Below, in pieces: positions 53,456-62,917 of a stretch of 64,000 nt of DNA. Every line of letters starts with the position of its first letter. Position 1 is the first letter of the stretch. The DNA comes from Streptomyces flaveolus (lineage in GTDB: Bacteria; Actinomycetota; Actinomycetes; Streptomycetales; Streptomycetaceae). The DNA lies in the NCBI RefSeq assembly GCF_014648815.1, contig NZ_BMRV01000009.1, positions 124,001-188,000 on the forward strand. Reading direction: 5' to 3'. Both the position numbers and the translations under genes were made by a program. The notes below the pieces were generated by a model that made no database searches, was not told the origin of the DNA, and saw nothing but the letters and a program-made list of their open reading frames with translations.

Positions 53456-54514
53456 ATGTCCGCCAACAGGATCCAGCACAAGGTGAATCACGTCGCGCTG
53501 GTCGTGGACTGTTCGGGTTCCATGCGTCAGCACCAGAGCCAGCTCATCCGCGTGGTGGACGAGTTCGTGGCCGGCCTGAAGGCCGAGTCGGACAGCCTCG
53601 GCCATGAGACCCGGATCAGCCTCTACTCCTTCGACCACCGGGTGGAGAACCTGGTATGGGACATGGACGTGAAGCACCTGCCGTCCATGCGGGGCCTGTA
53701 CAAGGTCAACAACGGCGCCACGGCCCTGATCGAGGCGTCCCTCAAGTCCCTGGACGACCTGGGGCACATCTGGGAGGAGTACGGCGAGCACAGCTTCCTC
53801 CAGATCGTGGTGACGGACGGCGAGGAGAACGCCTCCGGCGGCGACCGGCGGCACGACGGTGACATGACCATCCTCGGCCCCTGGCTCGACAGGATCGCGG
53901 CGAAGATGAGCGGACTGCCGGGCCACTGGACCTCCGCGATCCTCGTCCCGAACTCCCTGGCCAAGCGCACCGCACAGAACTACGGCTTCCCCGCCGGCAA
54001 CATCGCCATCTGGGACGCGGACTCCCAGAAGGGCGTCGAGGAGGCGATCGGCACCGTGCGGGCCGCCGCCACCAGCTTCCTGCGGGGCCGCGAGCAGGGC
54101 GTGCGCGGCACGAAGAACCTGTTCGCCGTCGGCCAGGACATATCCGTCGACGACGTGCGGGCGAACCTCGAACCGATCCCGGCCGACAAGTACCGGCTCC
54201 TGAAGGTCGACAAGGAGATCGAGATCCGCCCGTTCGTCGACTCGCACCCGGGAGTCACCTACGAACGCGGCTCCTGCTACTACCAGTTGGGCGCCCGCGC
54301 CCTGGTCCAGCCCAACAAGGAGGTCATCGTGGTCGAGAAGGACACCGACCGCGCCTACACGGGGGACGCGGCCCGAAGCCTCCTGTTCGGCACGGGCATC
54401 CAGGGGACCGTCTCCGTGAAGGCGGGCAACAACCCCAAGCTGGAGGTGTACGTGCAGAGCCGCTCGGTGAACAGGAAGCTCAAGCCGCAGACACGCCTGC
54501 TCATCATGCTCTGA
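53456..54514 (+). CDS. VWA-domain protein, predicted DNA-damage inducible
   Basis: 352 residues. The N-terminal VWA domain has a full MIDAS-type DCSGSM near residue 17, with supporting threonine (NNGATAL) and aspartate (VVTDGEEN) loops. A ~150-residue C-terminal domain (IRPFVDSHPGVTYERGSCYY ... RKLKPQTRLLIML) is not recognised. No signal peptide, so it should be cytoplasmic. The ATG at 53456 has AGAAGGAG six bases upstream. The gene stands alone behind a RecA-NDp promoter. The family is often called a von Willebrand A protein without known role; a metal-dependent scaffolding function is likely. Confidence 0.85.
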   Translation: MSANRIQHKVNHVALVVDCSGSMRQHQSQLIRVVDEFVAGLKAESDSLGHETRISLYSFDHRVENLVWDMDVKHLPSMRGLYKVNNGATALIEASLKSLDDLGHIWEEYGEHSFLQIVVTDGEENASGGDRRHDGDMTILGPWLDRIAAKMSGLPGHWTSAILVPNSLAKRTAQNYGFPAGNIAIWDADSQKGVEEAIGTVRAAATSFLRGREQGVRGTKNLFAVGQDISVDDVRANLEPIPADKYRLLKVDKEIEIRPFVDSHPGVTYERGSCYYQLGARALVQPNKEVIVVEKDTDRAYTGDAARSLLFGTGIQGTVSVKAGNNPKLEVYVQSRSVNRKLKPQTRLLIML

Positions 54515-54553
54515 CGGCAGGGGAGAGAGGGAAGGCGCGGTCGGCGCTCCGGC

Positions 54554-54985
54554 TCACTCGTCCGGCGGGAACCAGGCCTGGAGGTTCTCCGGGTCGATCG
54601 GCAGGGAGATGTGCTCGTTCGTGATCAGCCACCTGCCCTCCGACCGCCGGAGACCGACGCTGGAGCGCACCCAGATGCCCATGTGCATCCCGTTCCTGCG
54701 CGTGCCGGAGTCCAGGTGGAGCATGTGCGCGAAGGCGATGTCCCCGTCACCGCTCGCGACGGTCAGCGCGTGTGTCTCCAGGCCGATCGGGCCCTCGTAA
54801 CCGTCGAACCACCGCAGGAAGTTGCGGCGGACCTCCGCGCGGCCCGTGAACTGGAGCGGGGGAACGACGTCGTAGTAGACGATGTCGTCGGAGTAGAGGG
54901 ACATGAGCCGGTCGATGTCCTTGGTCCGGCTGGCCTCGACGCGCTCTTCCAGCAGCGCCTTGATGTCGGTTTCGTGCGACGTCAT
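54554..54985 (-). CDS. SnoaL-like / NTF2-fold protein
   Basis: 143 residues, a single NTF2-like cone-shaped domain: helix IKALLEERVEASRTKDIDRL, then MSLYSDDIVYYDVVPPLQFTG and strands to WLITNEHISLPI. The family includes polyketide cyclases, steroid isomerases and uncharacterised ketosteroid-isomerase-like proteins; no specific catalytic pair is evident. The ATG at 54985 has GAGGAGG upstream. It is convergent with the VWA gene. Confidence 0.85.
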   Translation of the reverse strand: MTSHETDIKALLEERVEASRTKDIDRLMSLYSDDIVYYDVVPPLQFTGRAEVRRNFLRWFDGYEGPIGLETHALTVASGDGDIAFAHMLHLDSGTRRNGMHMGIWVRSSVGLRRSEGRWLITNEHISLPIDPENLQAWFPPDE

Positions 54986-55171
54986 CGCATCCTCCTCGAG
55001 AAGTGGTCGTACCCCTACGACGAGGCAGCCCCGCGGAGTGTGAGGCGGAGTGCGCCGCTTCAGACTCCGCGGGGCTGTTCCGCCGCAACCGTGCGCAGCG
55101 ACCGCGAAGGCTCGTCGAGCGGACCGTCGACGGGCGGCCCGGACCGGTGACGACGGGGCACGCGCCGCGCG

Positions 55172-57583
55172 TCAGGACGCGGGGGCTCCGTAGACGCCCA
55201 TCTCGTGGATCGAGTAACCCCACGCGGTCCTCCGCTCGACGCCCTGCATGCGGACGTACCGCACCGCCTCCGTGGCGGGGAGCCGGACGACGTCGTTGCC
55301 GCAGCCGTCGGGGCGCTGGGTGGACGCGGTGGTCCAGTGCACGCCGTCCCGCGAGGTCTGGACGGTGTACTGCTTCGCGCAGGCGCTCTCCCACGCGAAG
55401 GTCACCGCCGCGACCCTCGCCGGGGCGGCGAGCTCGACCTGTACCCACGCGTCGTCCGCGTAGCCGGAGGCCCAACGGGTGCCGAGCAGGCCGTCGTTGA
55501 CGTACCGCGGGGCCAGCCGGTCGAGGTTCTGCTCCACGCTGGACGCGGACGCCGTCCCCTTCAGGGCCAGGTTCTCCCCGCCGCCCGCGGCGTCCCACAA
55601 CTGGAGCCGGACGTCGGCCTGCACGAGGAAGGCGTCGAGGACTCCGTCGCCGACCTTGGGCTGGACCCTGCCCCAGGAGTTGCGGGGCGGGTCGACCCGC
55701 ACGGCGCGGGCCCGCCGCTGGAGGTCGTTCGACTCGGCGAGGAGCCGGCCGGCAGCGGCCTCGTCCCCGGACTGCCGCGCCGCGAGGGCATCGAGCATCG
55801 TCACCATCGCCCGGCCCCACAGCTCCGTGGCGTCCAGCCAGGGGCCCGCGTCGACGGCGAAGCCCCGCTCCACGGCACCGCCGCGGATGGTGGCCGGGGC
55901 CTCGGCGACGGCGGTCGCGTAGGCGCGCAGGGCCGTCAGTGCCTCGGTGCGCTCTCCCGTGTCCCAGGCCGTCCAGAACTGCTGGACGCGCCGGGCGAGT
56001 TCGGGTGCCTGCGGCTGCCAGGGCGTGGCGCCGAAGGTCGGGGCCAGGTGCTCCAGGTCGCCGAGGACGAGCAGCGCGTCGGTGGCCTCGCGGTCACCGC
56101 CCGCGAGGTGGGCCATGGCGCGCGGCCAGCTCGTCCGCGCGTCGTAGGCACGGTCGTTCCAGGCGAAGTCGGCGGCGCCGAAGACGGCGACCTTGCTGGC
56201 GTACGGCTGGTTCATGGGGTTGGCCACGATGCCGGACAGGTGCGAGGACAGCCCGGCCTCGCGCTTGTCGTACGGCGCGAGCAGCAGCCGGCCGCTGGTG
56301 TTGCCGAAGTCGTTGACCGGATAGTTGTCCCACACGAAGACCTTGCGCCCGAAGAGCTTCGACACCCGGTCGGCCTCGTCGACGGTGATCTTCGGTGGTA
56401 CGACGTCCGTGCCGGTCCACATCACCACGACCGCCGGGTCCAGGGTGCTGCGCATGGTCTGCTTGTAGGCGGTGTCGGTGAGGTCGCCGTACTCGGTGGG
56501 CACCATCTGGAGCGGGCGGGTGCCCTCGTGGGTGGCGACAAAGGTGCGCTGGACGTCGTTGAGCAGGTCGACCTGGGCCTTAGCGGCGGCTTCGCGGCCG
56601 GGTTCGCCGAACGCCGTCCGGTCGCCCTCGCAGTTCCAGCGGGTGTAGCTGATGTCGTCGAGCGGGATGGAGAAGGCGCGGGTCCCCAGGTCGTACAGCG
56701 CCTGCATCTTGGCCTTGAGGGCCGCGCGGTCGGCCGGATCGGAGTAGCAGATCGACTCGCCGGGGGAGACGGCGAAGGTGAAGCGCACGTGGTTGGCGGT
56801 GGCCCGGTCCACCAGCTCGCCCAGCTCCGCCAGTTTGTCCGCCGGGTAGGGCTCGCGCCACTTGCCCCGGTGGTAGGGGTCGTCCTTGGGCGCGTAGATG
56901 TAGGTGTTGGCCTTGACGTCTCCGTAGAAGTCCATCTGGTCGAGGCGCTCCGCGTGGGTCCACGGCTGTCCGTAGAAGCCCTCGATGGTGCCCCGCAGCG
57001 GCATGGACGGGAAGTCGCCGACCCGCACGCCCGCCACCGCCCAGCCGTCGCCCGCGCGGGCGAAGAGCTGACGCAGCGTCTGGACGGCGTAGAACTGGCC
57101 TGCCGCGTCCGTGCCGGCCAGGGTGATCCGCGCGCCGGGCCTGGCGCCCGAGACGTGCAGGGCGTAGCCCTCGGCGTGGTCCGGTACGGCCGTGTCCCCG
57201 AGCGCGGCCTCGATGTCGGGCCGCGTGGCCGGACCGAGCCGCAGGGTGAGCAGGCCGGCGGCGGCCGCGGGGAGTTTCCCGGGGGCGACGACGTCCACCC
57301 GGTCGGCGCCGTGTGCCTTCAGTTCCTCGACCAGGCGGGTACGGGCGGCGGCGTCGGTGTCCTCGTCGGCCACGACGAGCACCCGGCCCGTCACGTCGGC
57401 GTCACGGCCCGTGCGGGTGAGGGACTGCGGGGTCGGCGAGACCGGCGGCACCGCGGACGCCCCGGACGCCGCGCGGGGAGCGGTGTGCGGGGCGGCGGCG
57501 ACCGGCAGTGCCTCGAGCGTCACGGCGCTTGCGAGTGCGAAGATCGTGCCGATCGTGACGATGGTGCTCGCGCGTCTTCCCAT
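55172..57583 (-). CDS. Secreted GH84 beta-N-acetylglucosaminidase with F5/8-type C-terminal domain
   Basis: 803 residues. A signal peptide (RRASTIVTIGTIFALASAVT ... PVAAAP) is followed by an N-terminal GH20b-like domain. The GH84 barrel opens GTIEGFYGQPWTHAERLDQM and has the paired catalytic aspartates near 309 and 310 (SIPLDDIS). A helical domain and a C-terminal discoidin-like carbohydrate-binding domain follow (ASSVEQNLDRLAPRYVNDG onward). GH84 enzymes release terminal GlcNAc by substrate-assisted catalysis. The ATG at 57583 has GGGGAG six bases upstream; an ATG at 57613 would place a DasR-like box inside the gene. Confidence 0.92.
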   Translation of the reverse strand: MGRRASTIVTIGTIFALASAVTLEALPVAAAPHTAPRAASGASAVPPVSPTPQSLTRTGRDADVTGRVLVVADEDTDAAARTRLVEELKAHGADRVDVVAPGKLPAAAAGLLTLRLGPATRPDIEAALGDTAVPDHAEGYALHVSGARPGARITLAGTDAAGQFYAVQTLRQLFARAGDGWAVAGVRVGDFPSMPLRGTIEGFYGQPWTHAERLDQMDFYGDVKANTYIYAPKDDPYHRGKWREPYPADKLAELGELVDRATANHVRFTFAVSPGESICYSDPADRAALKAKMQALYDLGTRAFSIPLDDISYTRWNCEGDRTAFGEPGREAAAKAQVDLLNDVQRTFVATHEGTRPLQMVPTEYGDLTDTAYKQTMRSTLDPAVVVMWTGTDVVPPKITVDEADRVSKLFGRKVFVWDNYPVNDFGNTSGRLLLAPYDKREAGLSSHLSGIVANPMNQPYASKVAVFGAADFAWNDRAYDARTSWPRAMAHLAGGDREATDALLVLGDLEHLAPTFGATPWQPQAPELARRVQQFWTAWDTGERTEALTALRAYATAVAEAPATIRGGAVERGFAVDAGPWLDATELWGRAMVTMLDALAARQSGDEAAAGRLLAESNDLQRRARAVRVDPPRNSWGRVQPKVGDGVLDAFLVQADVRLQLWDAAGGGENLALKGTASASSVEQNLDRLAPRYVNDGLLGTRWASGYADDAWVQVELAAPARVAAVTFAWESACAKQYTVQTSRDGVHWTTASTQRPDGCGNDVVRLPATEAVRYVRMQGVERRTAWGYSIHEMGVYGAPAS

Positions 57584-57597
57584 GAGATCTCCCCACT

Positions 57598-57609
57598 TGG
57601 TCTGGACCA
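57598..57609. promoter_or_regulatory. DasR-responsive element (dre)-like box 1
   Basis: TGGTCTGGACCA differs at one base from the dre core TGGTCTAGACCA and lies 15 bases upstream of the GH84 start codon. DasR is the GlcNAc-responsive GntR repressor of chitin and GlcNAc genes in Streptomyces. Confidence 0.6.
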
Positions 57610-57669
57610 TCAACTGGGTGGTGTTCCCATGATGATGAAGGGCGCGCGGGACGAAGGTAAGACGTATGG

Positions 57670-57679
57670 GGTCTAGACC
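57670..57679. promoter_or_regulatory. DasR-responsive element (dre)-like box 2
   Basis: GGTCTAGACC is the perfect palindromic heart of the dre consensus; the outermost pair differs (G and T in place of T and A). It lies ~60 bases upstream of box 1, so paired DasR dimers could loop or cooperate over the GH84 promoter. Confidence 0.5.
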
Positions 57680-57729
57680 TCTCTGTCGATCACCTTTACT
57701 CTGGCCAACACTCGCCGGGCGCGGCGGGC

Positions 57730-57901
57730 TCCTTCAGTCCTGCCGGGAACAGCGACCTCGTCATCGCCGGGTTCATGACCAACGTGTGCGTCGTGTTCAC
57801 GGCCCAAGGCGCGTCCCTGCCTGCGGGAAGTACGTCGGTGACCGCCCGGCAGATCCACGACGGCGCCCTGGCGACGATCACCGACCGATACGGCATCGTC
57901 G
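57730..57901 (+). pseudogene. Remnant of an isochorismatase-family hydrolase
   Basis: The frame reads SPAGNSDLVIAGFMTNVCVV and then FTAQGASLPAGSTSVTARQIHDGAL. DLVIAGFMTNVCV is the conserved segment around the catalytic cysteine of isochorismatase-like hydrolases, and the following helix also fits, but about 20-30 residues are missing between them and there is no N-terminal part. No ribosome-binding site. Probably a decayed gene. Confidence 0.45.
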
Positions 57902-58105
57902 TCCCCTCGCTCGCGGCGTCGACATGCTTGCCCAGGTCCGTGTGGTCCTGGACGGGGATGACCGTCGCGCCGGCGCGACGGGCTCGGCCGGCCCGATCGT
58001 GTCGCCCTTCCTAAAAGCGGACGGCATCTGACCGCAAGGGGTGTCAGGGTGGCTCGACGGACCGGACCGACCCGGCCGGAACCCCACTGCGAACGGAGCA
58101 ACCCG

Positions 58106-58567
58106 ATGAGCCGTCACTTCCAGGTCACCTTCGACGCCCACGACCCCCGGGCCCTGTCGAGCTTCTGGCGTGACGTCCTGGGGTACGTCCACCCCGGCCC
58201 GCCCGGCGTCGACGTGCCCGAGGGCACCGACCCGCTGGCCGCGTGGGACGACTTCCTCGCCCGGGTCGGCGTACCGGAGGAACAGCGCAACAGCAGATCG
58301 GCCATCGAGGACCCGGACGGGAACGGCCCGCGGCTGTTCTTCCAGCAGGTCCCGGAGGACAAGACCGCCAAGAACCGGGTCCACCTCGACGTCCGGGTGG
58401 CCCCCGGTCTCCAGGGCGAGGAGCGGATGGCGGCGCTGGAGGCCGAGTGCGAGCGGCTCGTCGCGCTGGGCGCGACGCGGGTACGCCGCTTCGAACCCGA
58501 ACCCCCCATGAGCACCGGCTTCATCGTGATGACCGACCCCGAGGGCAACGAGTTCTGCCTGGACTGA
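58106..58567 (+). CDS. VOC (glyoxalase-like) protein
   Basis: 153 residues in the two-repeat VOC pattern: FQVTFDAHDPRALSSFWRDV at the start and FIVMTDPEGNEFCLD at the end, with a central PRLFFQQVPEDKTAKNRVHL strand. This subgroup is common in Streptomyces and has no defined substrate. Start ATG at 58106, preceded by GGAGCAACCCG. Convergent with the CHAT protein gene across a hairpin. Confidence 0.85.
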   Translation: MSRHFQVTFDAHDPRALSSFWRDVLGYVHPGPPGVDVPEGTDPLAAWDDFLARVGVPEEQRNSRSAIEDPDGNGPRLFFQQVPEDKTAKNRVHLDVRVAPGLQGEERMAALEAECERLVALGATRVRRFEPEPPMSTGFIVMTDPEGNEFCLD

Positions 58568-58585
58568 CGCGGCCCTGCCGTGTCC

Positions 58586-58626
58586 GCCGACGCCGCGGCG
58601 CTCCCGGGAGCGGCCGCGGCGTCGGC
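58586..58626. terminator. Bidirectional hairpin terminator
   Basis: GCCGACGCCGCGGC (58586-58599) pairs exactly with GCCGCGGCGTCGGC (58613-58626), and the loop contains a further self-complementary GCTCCCGGGAGC. It lies between the convergent VOC and CHAT genes. Confidence 0.8.
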
Positions 58627-58628
58627 TC

Positions 58629-61600
58629 TCAGCCGGTGCCCTGTGCGGTGCGTGTCGTGCCGGGCCCCGGATGGCCCTGGTGGATGAAGGCGGCCCAGGC
58701 CGCCGGACGGTCCAGCACCGGGCCCTTGCCCAGCTCGTCGAGCAGGTCGCCGCCGAGCGAGGCCGGGGCCGTGCGGCGCGGGTCGAGCATCCACATCTGC
58801 GCGGCCCTCAGCGCGTCGACCGGACTGCGGCCCTCCACCGCCACGTAGTGGTGGAACACGGCCATCATCAGCGCCGAGGCCGAGTCACGGGTGGCCCAGC
58901 GCGAGCCCACCACGTCCCGCGCACCGCCCGCAACGAACGCGGTCGTCAGGGTGAGCGCCTCGTCGTGGTCGCGCCGGCTCAGGTCCGTCTCGCACGCACT
59001 GAGCACGATCAACGGACCGTCCGGGGTGCGCCGTTCGCCCGTCCGGCGGCCGAGCAGCCGGGACACCGTCAGCATGCCCGCGTTCGGCCGCGCGTCCGGC
59101 CCGCCCTCGTCCGGCGGCAGCTCGGCGGACTCCTCCGGACCGCCCTGCGGGTACGCCAGTTGCAGCGCGGACGCCGTCGGGCTCGGGCCGGCCGAGCCGT
59201 GGCAGGCGATGTGGAGCAGGGACGGCGCCCCGCCGAGCGCGTCCAGGAGGTCGTCCGGAGTGCCGGCGGCCTCCGGCTCGACCGGCGGCTCGTACAGCTC
59301 CCCGTACAGCCGTGCTCCGGGATAGACGGACCGCTGGAGCGCCGTCACCTCCAGGTCGGCGTACGGCAGGCTCATGCTGGGATCCGCCACCAGCACGGCA
59401 TCCGCGTCCGGGGCCCGCCGGGCGCGGCGGACCGAGTCCAGGAACTGCCGGCCGGACGCCGCGTAGCTGAACACGATCGCCTGGCACGCGTACGCGTGCG
59501 GCGCCCCGGCCGGGAGCCGCGCGGCGTGCCACGGGACGATGCCGAGGCGGCCGCACGGCACCAGCACGATCCTGGGCGGCCCGGGGCGGTCCCTGCGCCG
59601 GTCCTCGTTGGCGGCGAGCCGCTCCGCGAGACCGCTCATGACCGGCGCGACCATCGCTCCGGTCGCCCAGTCGCACAGCTCGGAGAGGGCGTCCTCCCAC
59701 GCCGCGGTGGCCGCGGAGTCCCCGGGGCTCGCCTGGTGCCGGGCGGCCGCGTCGAGGTAACGCTCCAGGGGCCCGCTGTGCTCGCCGGAGAGCAGGGGCA
59801 GGGCCCGCACGCCGGTGCCGGTGTCCGGTCCCACCACGATCGCCATGCCCGGCATGGTGCCCTCGCCCGCCAGCAGGTAGACCAGCGCGTCCGCGTCGCC
59901 CTCCGCGACACCGGCCTTGAGCTCCTCGACCGTGGGCGTGCGGAACAGCGCGCCGCCCGGCTCCCGGTGGCCGAGGGCCTCCAGCGCACGGCGGCGCAGC
60001 GAGCTGGGCAGTTCGCGGGGGAGCGCGCCGGGCTGCCCGTCGGGTGCGCCGGCCGCCGCCCGCCACTCCCGGGCGAGGTCGTGGTGCCCCCGGGACTCCA
60101 GCAGTTCGGGAACGGCCCGCGAGGTGGACGCCGCCTGCAGCACCAGGGCCCGGCCCAGTTCCAGCGCGGCCACGGCCTCCTCGACCCTGCCCTGGGACGC
60201 CGCCCAGATCGCGGCCCGGATGCCGCGGTCGGCTCCCGACCGGGCGGCGAGCAGACCGTGGTCGGGGCCGTCCTGAAGGACCACGTCACCCGCGAGCGCC
60301 TGGAGCGACTCCAGCGCCGCGTCCGTGGCGGCGTCGCGGTCCGCGGGGTCCTGGGTGCGCTCGAGGCGGAGGCGGTGGTTCTCCGCGAGCTGCCACAGGG
60401 CGGGGGCGGCGATCTGCGGCGACCGGCCCTGCCGGACGCGGTCGCGGACCCGCCGCAGTTCGCCGATGGCGGCGTCCAGGTCGGCCGGGTCCTGGGTCAC
60501 GGTGTGCCGCATCGTCGCCGCCAGGGCGGAGAGGTAGCGGGTCTCCGTGGAGGCGTCCGCGGCGGGAGGGGCGTACTCGGGCATCATGTCCGGCGCACCG
60601 CCCACGACGGCCCGGGCGGTGCGCAACGTGTCCCTGAGCGCATCGGCCAGCGCCTCCGGGACGCCGAGGGACGCGGTGGTCATGGCGGCCAGCGTCTCCT
60701 CCTGCCGGGCGAACCCGCGCAGCAGCGCCCCCGTGTCGTGGGTGTACGAGCCGAGGCTGGTCAGCGCGCTGCCGAGGGCCAGCCGCACCACCGGGCGGAA
60801 CGGGTGCCCGTCCGGCACGGACCGCTCGAGGGACTCGAGTTCGTCCACCACCGCCGCGAGGTCCTCCGCCGACTCCGCCTCCTCCGCCTCCCGCACCCGG
60901 CCGAGCAGGTTCATCGCCCGGTTGCCGATCAGGAGTCCGGTGGCGGCGGGGTCGGACGCCGCCTGCTGTTCGAAGTGCTCGGTGACCCGCCTCGCGTGGT
61001 CGCGGGCGACGTCCGTGTCCTGGTGACTGCCGCTCAGCGGCATCCCCGTCTGCAGCACCAGGCGCATCAGGTTCTCGATCTCGGGAGCCCGGTCATGGCC
61101 CTCCGGCAGGCGGTCCAGGTCCGCGCCCAGTCGCCGGAGCAGCCGGCTGACCTGCTCCGGGTCGCCCGTGCGCAGGGCCTCCGTGGCGCCGAACATCGCG
61201 GCCAGCCAGGAGGCGGTGACCGTGTCGCCGGCCTCGTCGTCTCCGGCCCCGGTGCCTCCGGGCGTGGTGGCGTCGGCGGGTGTCTCGGGCAGGTCCTTCG
61301 CGAGGTCCACCAGCATCCGCAGCTGATCGGCGAACGGGAAGCCGTCGGGCAGCATGCCCAGCAGCGCCGCGGGATCGGAGAAGTCGGTCAGCGCCGGATG
61401 GCCCAGCAGGTCCTGCATCAGCGCGAGCTGCTCCCGCAACTCCGGTGGCAGGGGCAGCTGCCCGGCCTCGGACGCCTCCGCGGCCAGCGCGGCGAGTTTC
61501 GCCGCTTCCTCTGCCGCCGTGCCCGATCCCATCCGCTGGGCCCGGTCGAAGACGTGCCAGAAGTCCGGGGCCGCCCCCGGTGTGCCGACGGGCACGGAGG

Positions 61601-61976
61601 AGTCCGACACGGTCAGCAGGAGCAACGCCGCCATCTGCCTGTCCTGCGCCGTCACCGCCTCGCCCGCGGGTGTCGAGGGGTCCCGGGCCTCGTCCAGCAG
61701 GCGTTGCGCACGCGCGCGGTCCTCCGGGGTGCCGTTCCCGGTGGCGTACCGGATGGCGAGCAGCCAGCCGAGCCGCACGGTGACGGCACCGAGCAGCGGC
61801 CGGTCGTGGTCCAAGAGGTCGCGCAGCCCGGACAGTTCGGCCACGGGGCCGTCGAAATCCCCGGAGGACACCGTTCCCTCGCCCGACCGGGCGATCAGCC
61901 GGGCCGCACGTCCGATCGCGTCGTCCGCCCAGAGCCGCAGCCCCCGGACGCCCCCGTCCGCCTCGTCGTTCACCAT
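58629..61976 (-). CDS. CHAT-domain caspase-like protease with helical repeat region
   Basis: About 1115 residues. The N-terminal ~750 residues are alpha-helical and TPR-like (many ALRRL, DPADLDAAIGELRRV motifs). The C-terminal CHAT domain has the catalytic histidine in LLHIACHGSAG (about residue 925) and cysteine in LIVLSACETDLS (residue 995), so it should be active. CHAT proteases are caspase relatives activated by partners, for example in type III CRISPR (Csx29/TPR-CHAT) and gasdermin systems. The ATG at 61976 is chosen because its paralogue at 62918 starts at the equivalent residue. The frame runs on upstream as an antisense shadow. Target unknown. Confidence 0.85.
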   Translation of the reverse strand: MVNDEADGGVRGLRLWADDAIGRAARLIARSGEGTVSSGDFDGPVAELSGLRDLLDHDRPLLGAVTVRLGWLLAIRYATGNGTPEDRARAQRLLDEARDPSTPAGEAVTAQDRQMAALLLLTVSDSSVPVGTPGAAPDFWHVFDRAQRMGSGTAAEEAAKLAALAAEASEAGQLPLPPELREQLALMQDLLGHPALTDFSDPAALLGMLPDGFPFADQLRMLVDLAKDLPETPADATTPGGTGAGDDEAGDTVTASWLAAMFGATEALRTGDPEQVSRLLRRLGADLDRLPEGHDRAPEIENLMRLVLQTGMPLSGSHQDTDVARDHARRVTEHFEQQAASDPAATGLLIGNRAMNLLGRVREAEEAESAEDLAAVVDELESLERSVPDGHPFRPVVRLALGSALTSLGSYTHDTGALLRGFARQEETLAAMTTASLGVPEALADALRDTLRTARAVVGGAPDMMPEYAPPAADASTETRYLSALAATMRHTVTQDPADLDAAIGELRRVRDRVRQGRSPQIAAPALWQLAENHRLRLERTQDPADRDAATDAALESLQALAGDVVLQDGPDHGLLAARSGADRGIRAAIWAASQGRVEEAVAALELGRALVLQAASTSRAVPELLESRGHHDLAREWRAAAGAPDGQPGALPRELPSSLRRRALEALGHREPGGALFRTPTVEELKAGVAEGDADALVYLLAGEGTMPGMAIVVGPDTGTGVRALPLLSGEHSGPLERYLDAAARHQASPGDSAATAAWEDALSELCDWATGAMVAPVMSGLAERLAANEDRRRDRPGPPRIVLVPCGRLGIVPWHAARLPAGAPHAYACQAIVFSYAASGRQFLDSVRRARRAPDADAVLVADPSMSLPYADLEVTALQRSVYPGARLYGELYEPPVEPEAAGTPDDLLDALGGAPSLLHIACHGSAGPSPTASALQLAYPQGGPEESAELPPDEGGPDARPNAGMLTVSRLLGRRTGERRTPDGPLIVLSACETDLSRRDHDEALTLTTAFVAGGARDVVGSRWATRDSASALMMAVFHHYVAVEGRSPVDALRAAQMWMLDPRRTAPASLGGDLLDELGKGPVLDRPAAWAAFIHQGHPGPGTTRTAQGTG

Positions 61977-62267
61977 GCTCGCGCGCCCCCTGTCCGCCGC
62001 GGAATCCGTACCCGCCGGCTCACCGGCCCCCGTGGCCTCATGATGGCTCGGCAGCAGGCCTTCCGGTACGGGGATGGCGCCAACTCCCTCGACGCGACCG
62101 GAAATCGGCCAGGAGGCGCCCTGCGCTGCCTTCGCCGCGCCCGTCCGGCCGCCGGTGCGCGGGTGGTCGGCGGCGGGGCGAACACCGGTCGTCGTCCGGG
62201 CCGGGGGTTCACCCCGCGGATGCCTGCTGCTTCGCTGGTCGTGGACGAGAGCGAGGGAGGAGGCGAC
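61977..62267. other. Divergent promoter region between CHAT gene and coiled-coil gene
   Basis: About 290 bases separate the two divergent starts and should contain both promoters. No operator or repeat stands out, and no gene is supported. Confidence 0.4.
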
Positions 62268-62810
62268 GTGGATCTCGGGGATGCGACCGCGCTGGTCGCC
62301 GCGGTCGTGGGAGTCGTCGGAACGCTGCTGTCCGCGCTGCTGACCCAGCGGGCGGCTGACCGCAGCCGGCAGCGCGAGCAGGAACGCGCCGAGGCCGTGC
62401 GGGAACGGCGCAGTGAGGCCCAGGAACTGCGGTCCTGCTACGTCGCGCTCAACACCGCGGGCCGGCAGTATCTCGCCGCGCTCACCGACCTGTTGCACGC
62501 ACTGGGCCGCGCCGAGGAACTGCCCTCCGCACGGCAGCGGCTGACCGGGGCGCGCGACCAGTACCGGGACGTGTACGCGGAGGCCCAGATGCGGCTGCCG
62601 CAGCGGGTGCTCGCGCACGCGGGAGACGTCAGCCACGAACTGGGCGTCGTGTACGGCACGGTCCGGCGACTGGACGACGGCGCACCACGGCCGGGGGACT
62701 CGACCGCCGCCGCGCAGGAGGCCATCGACGCGCTCTGGGAGCGGTTGCGGGAGATGCGGCGCGAGATGCGCGCCGATCTGGGTGCTTCCCGGGCGGATTC
62801 CGGGCGTTGA
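62268..62810 (+). CDS. Small membrane-anchored coiled-coil protein between CHAT genes
   Basis: 180 residues. A single N-terminal transmembrane helix (DATALVAAVVGVVGTLLSAL) is followed by a strongly charged coiled coil (RQREQERAEAVRERRSEAQEL) and a helical body, all likely cytoplasmic. No enzymatic motif. The GTG at 62268 has GGGAGGAGG upstream; a GTG at 62239 is possible. It lies between two paralogous CHAT-protease genes, so it could be their membrane sensor, regulator or substrate. That role is inference from position. Confidence 0.75.
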   Translation: MDLGDATALVAAVVGVVGTLLSALLTQRAADRSRQREQERAEAVRERRSEAQELRSCYVALNTAGRQYLAALTDLLHALGRAEELPSARQRLTGARDQYRDVYAEAQMRLPQRVLAHAGDVSHELGVVYGTVRRLDDGAPRPGDSTAAAQEAIDALWERLREMRREMRADLGASRADSGR

Positions 62811-62917
62811 GCACGGGAAACGGGCGGAACGGCCACCGGACGCCCGACGGATCGGCATAGTACGGACCGGCACAGGGGGCCGGGCCCCTTCCGTGAGCGA
62901 GGCAGGTGGTGAGGCGG

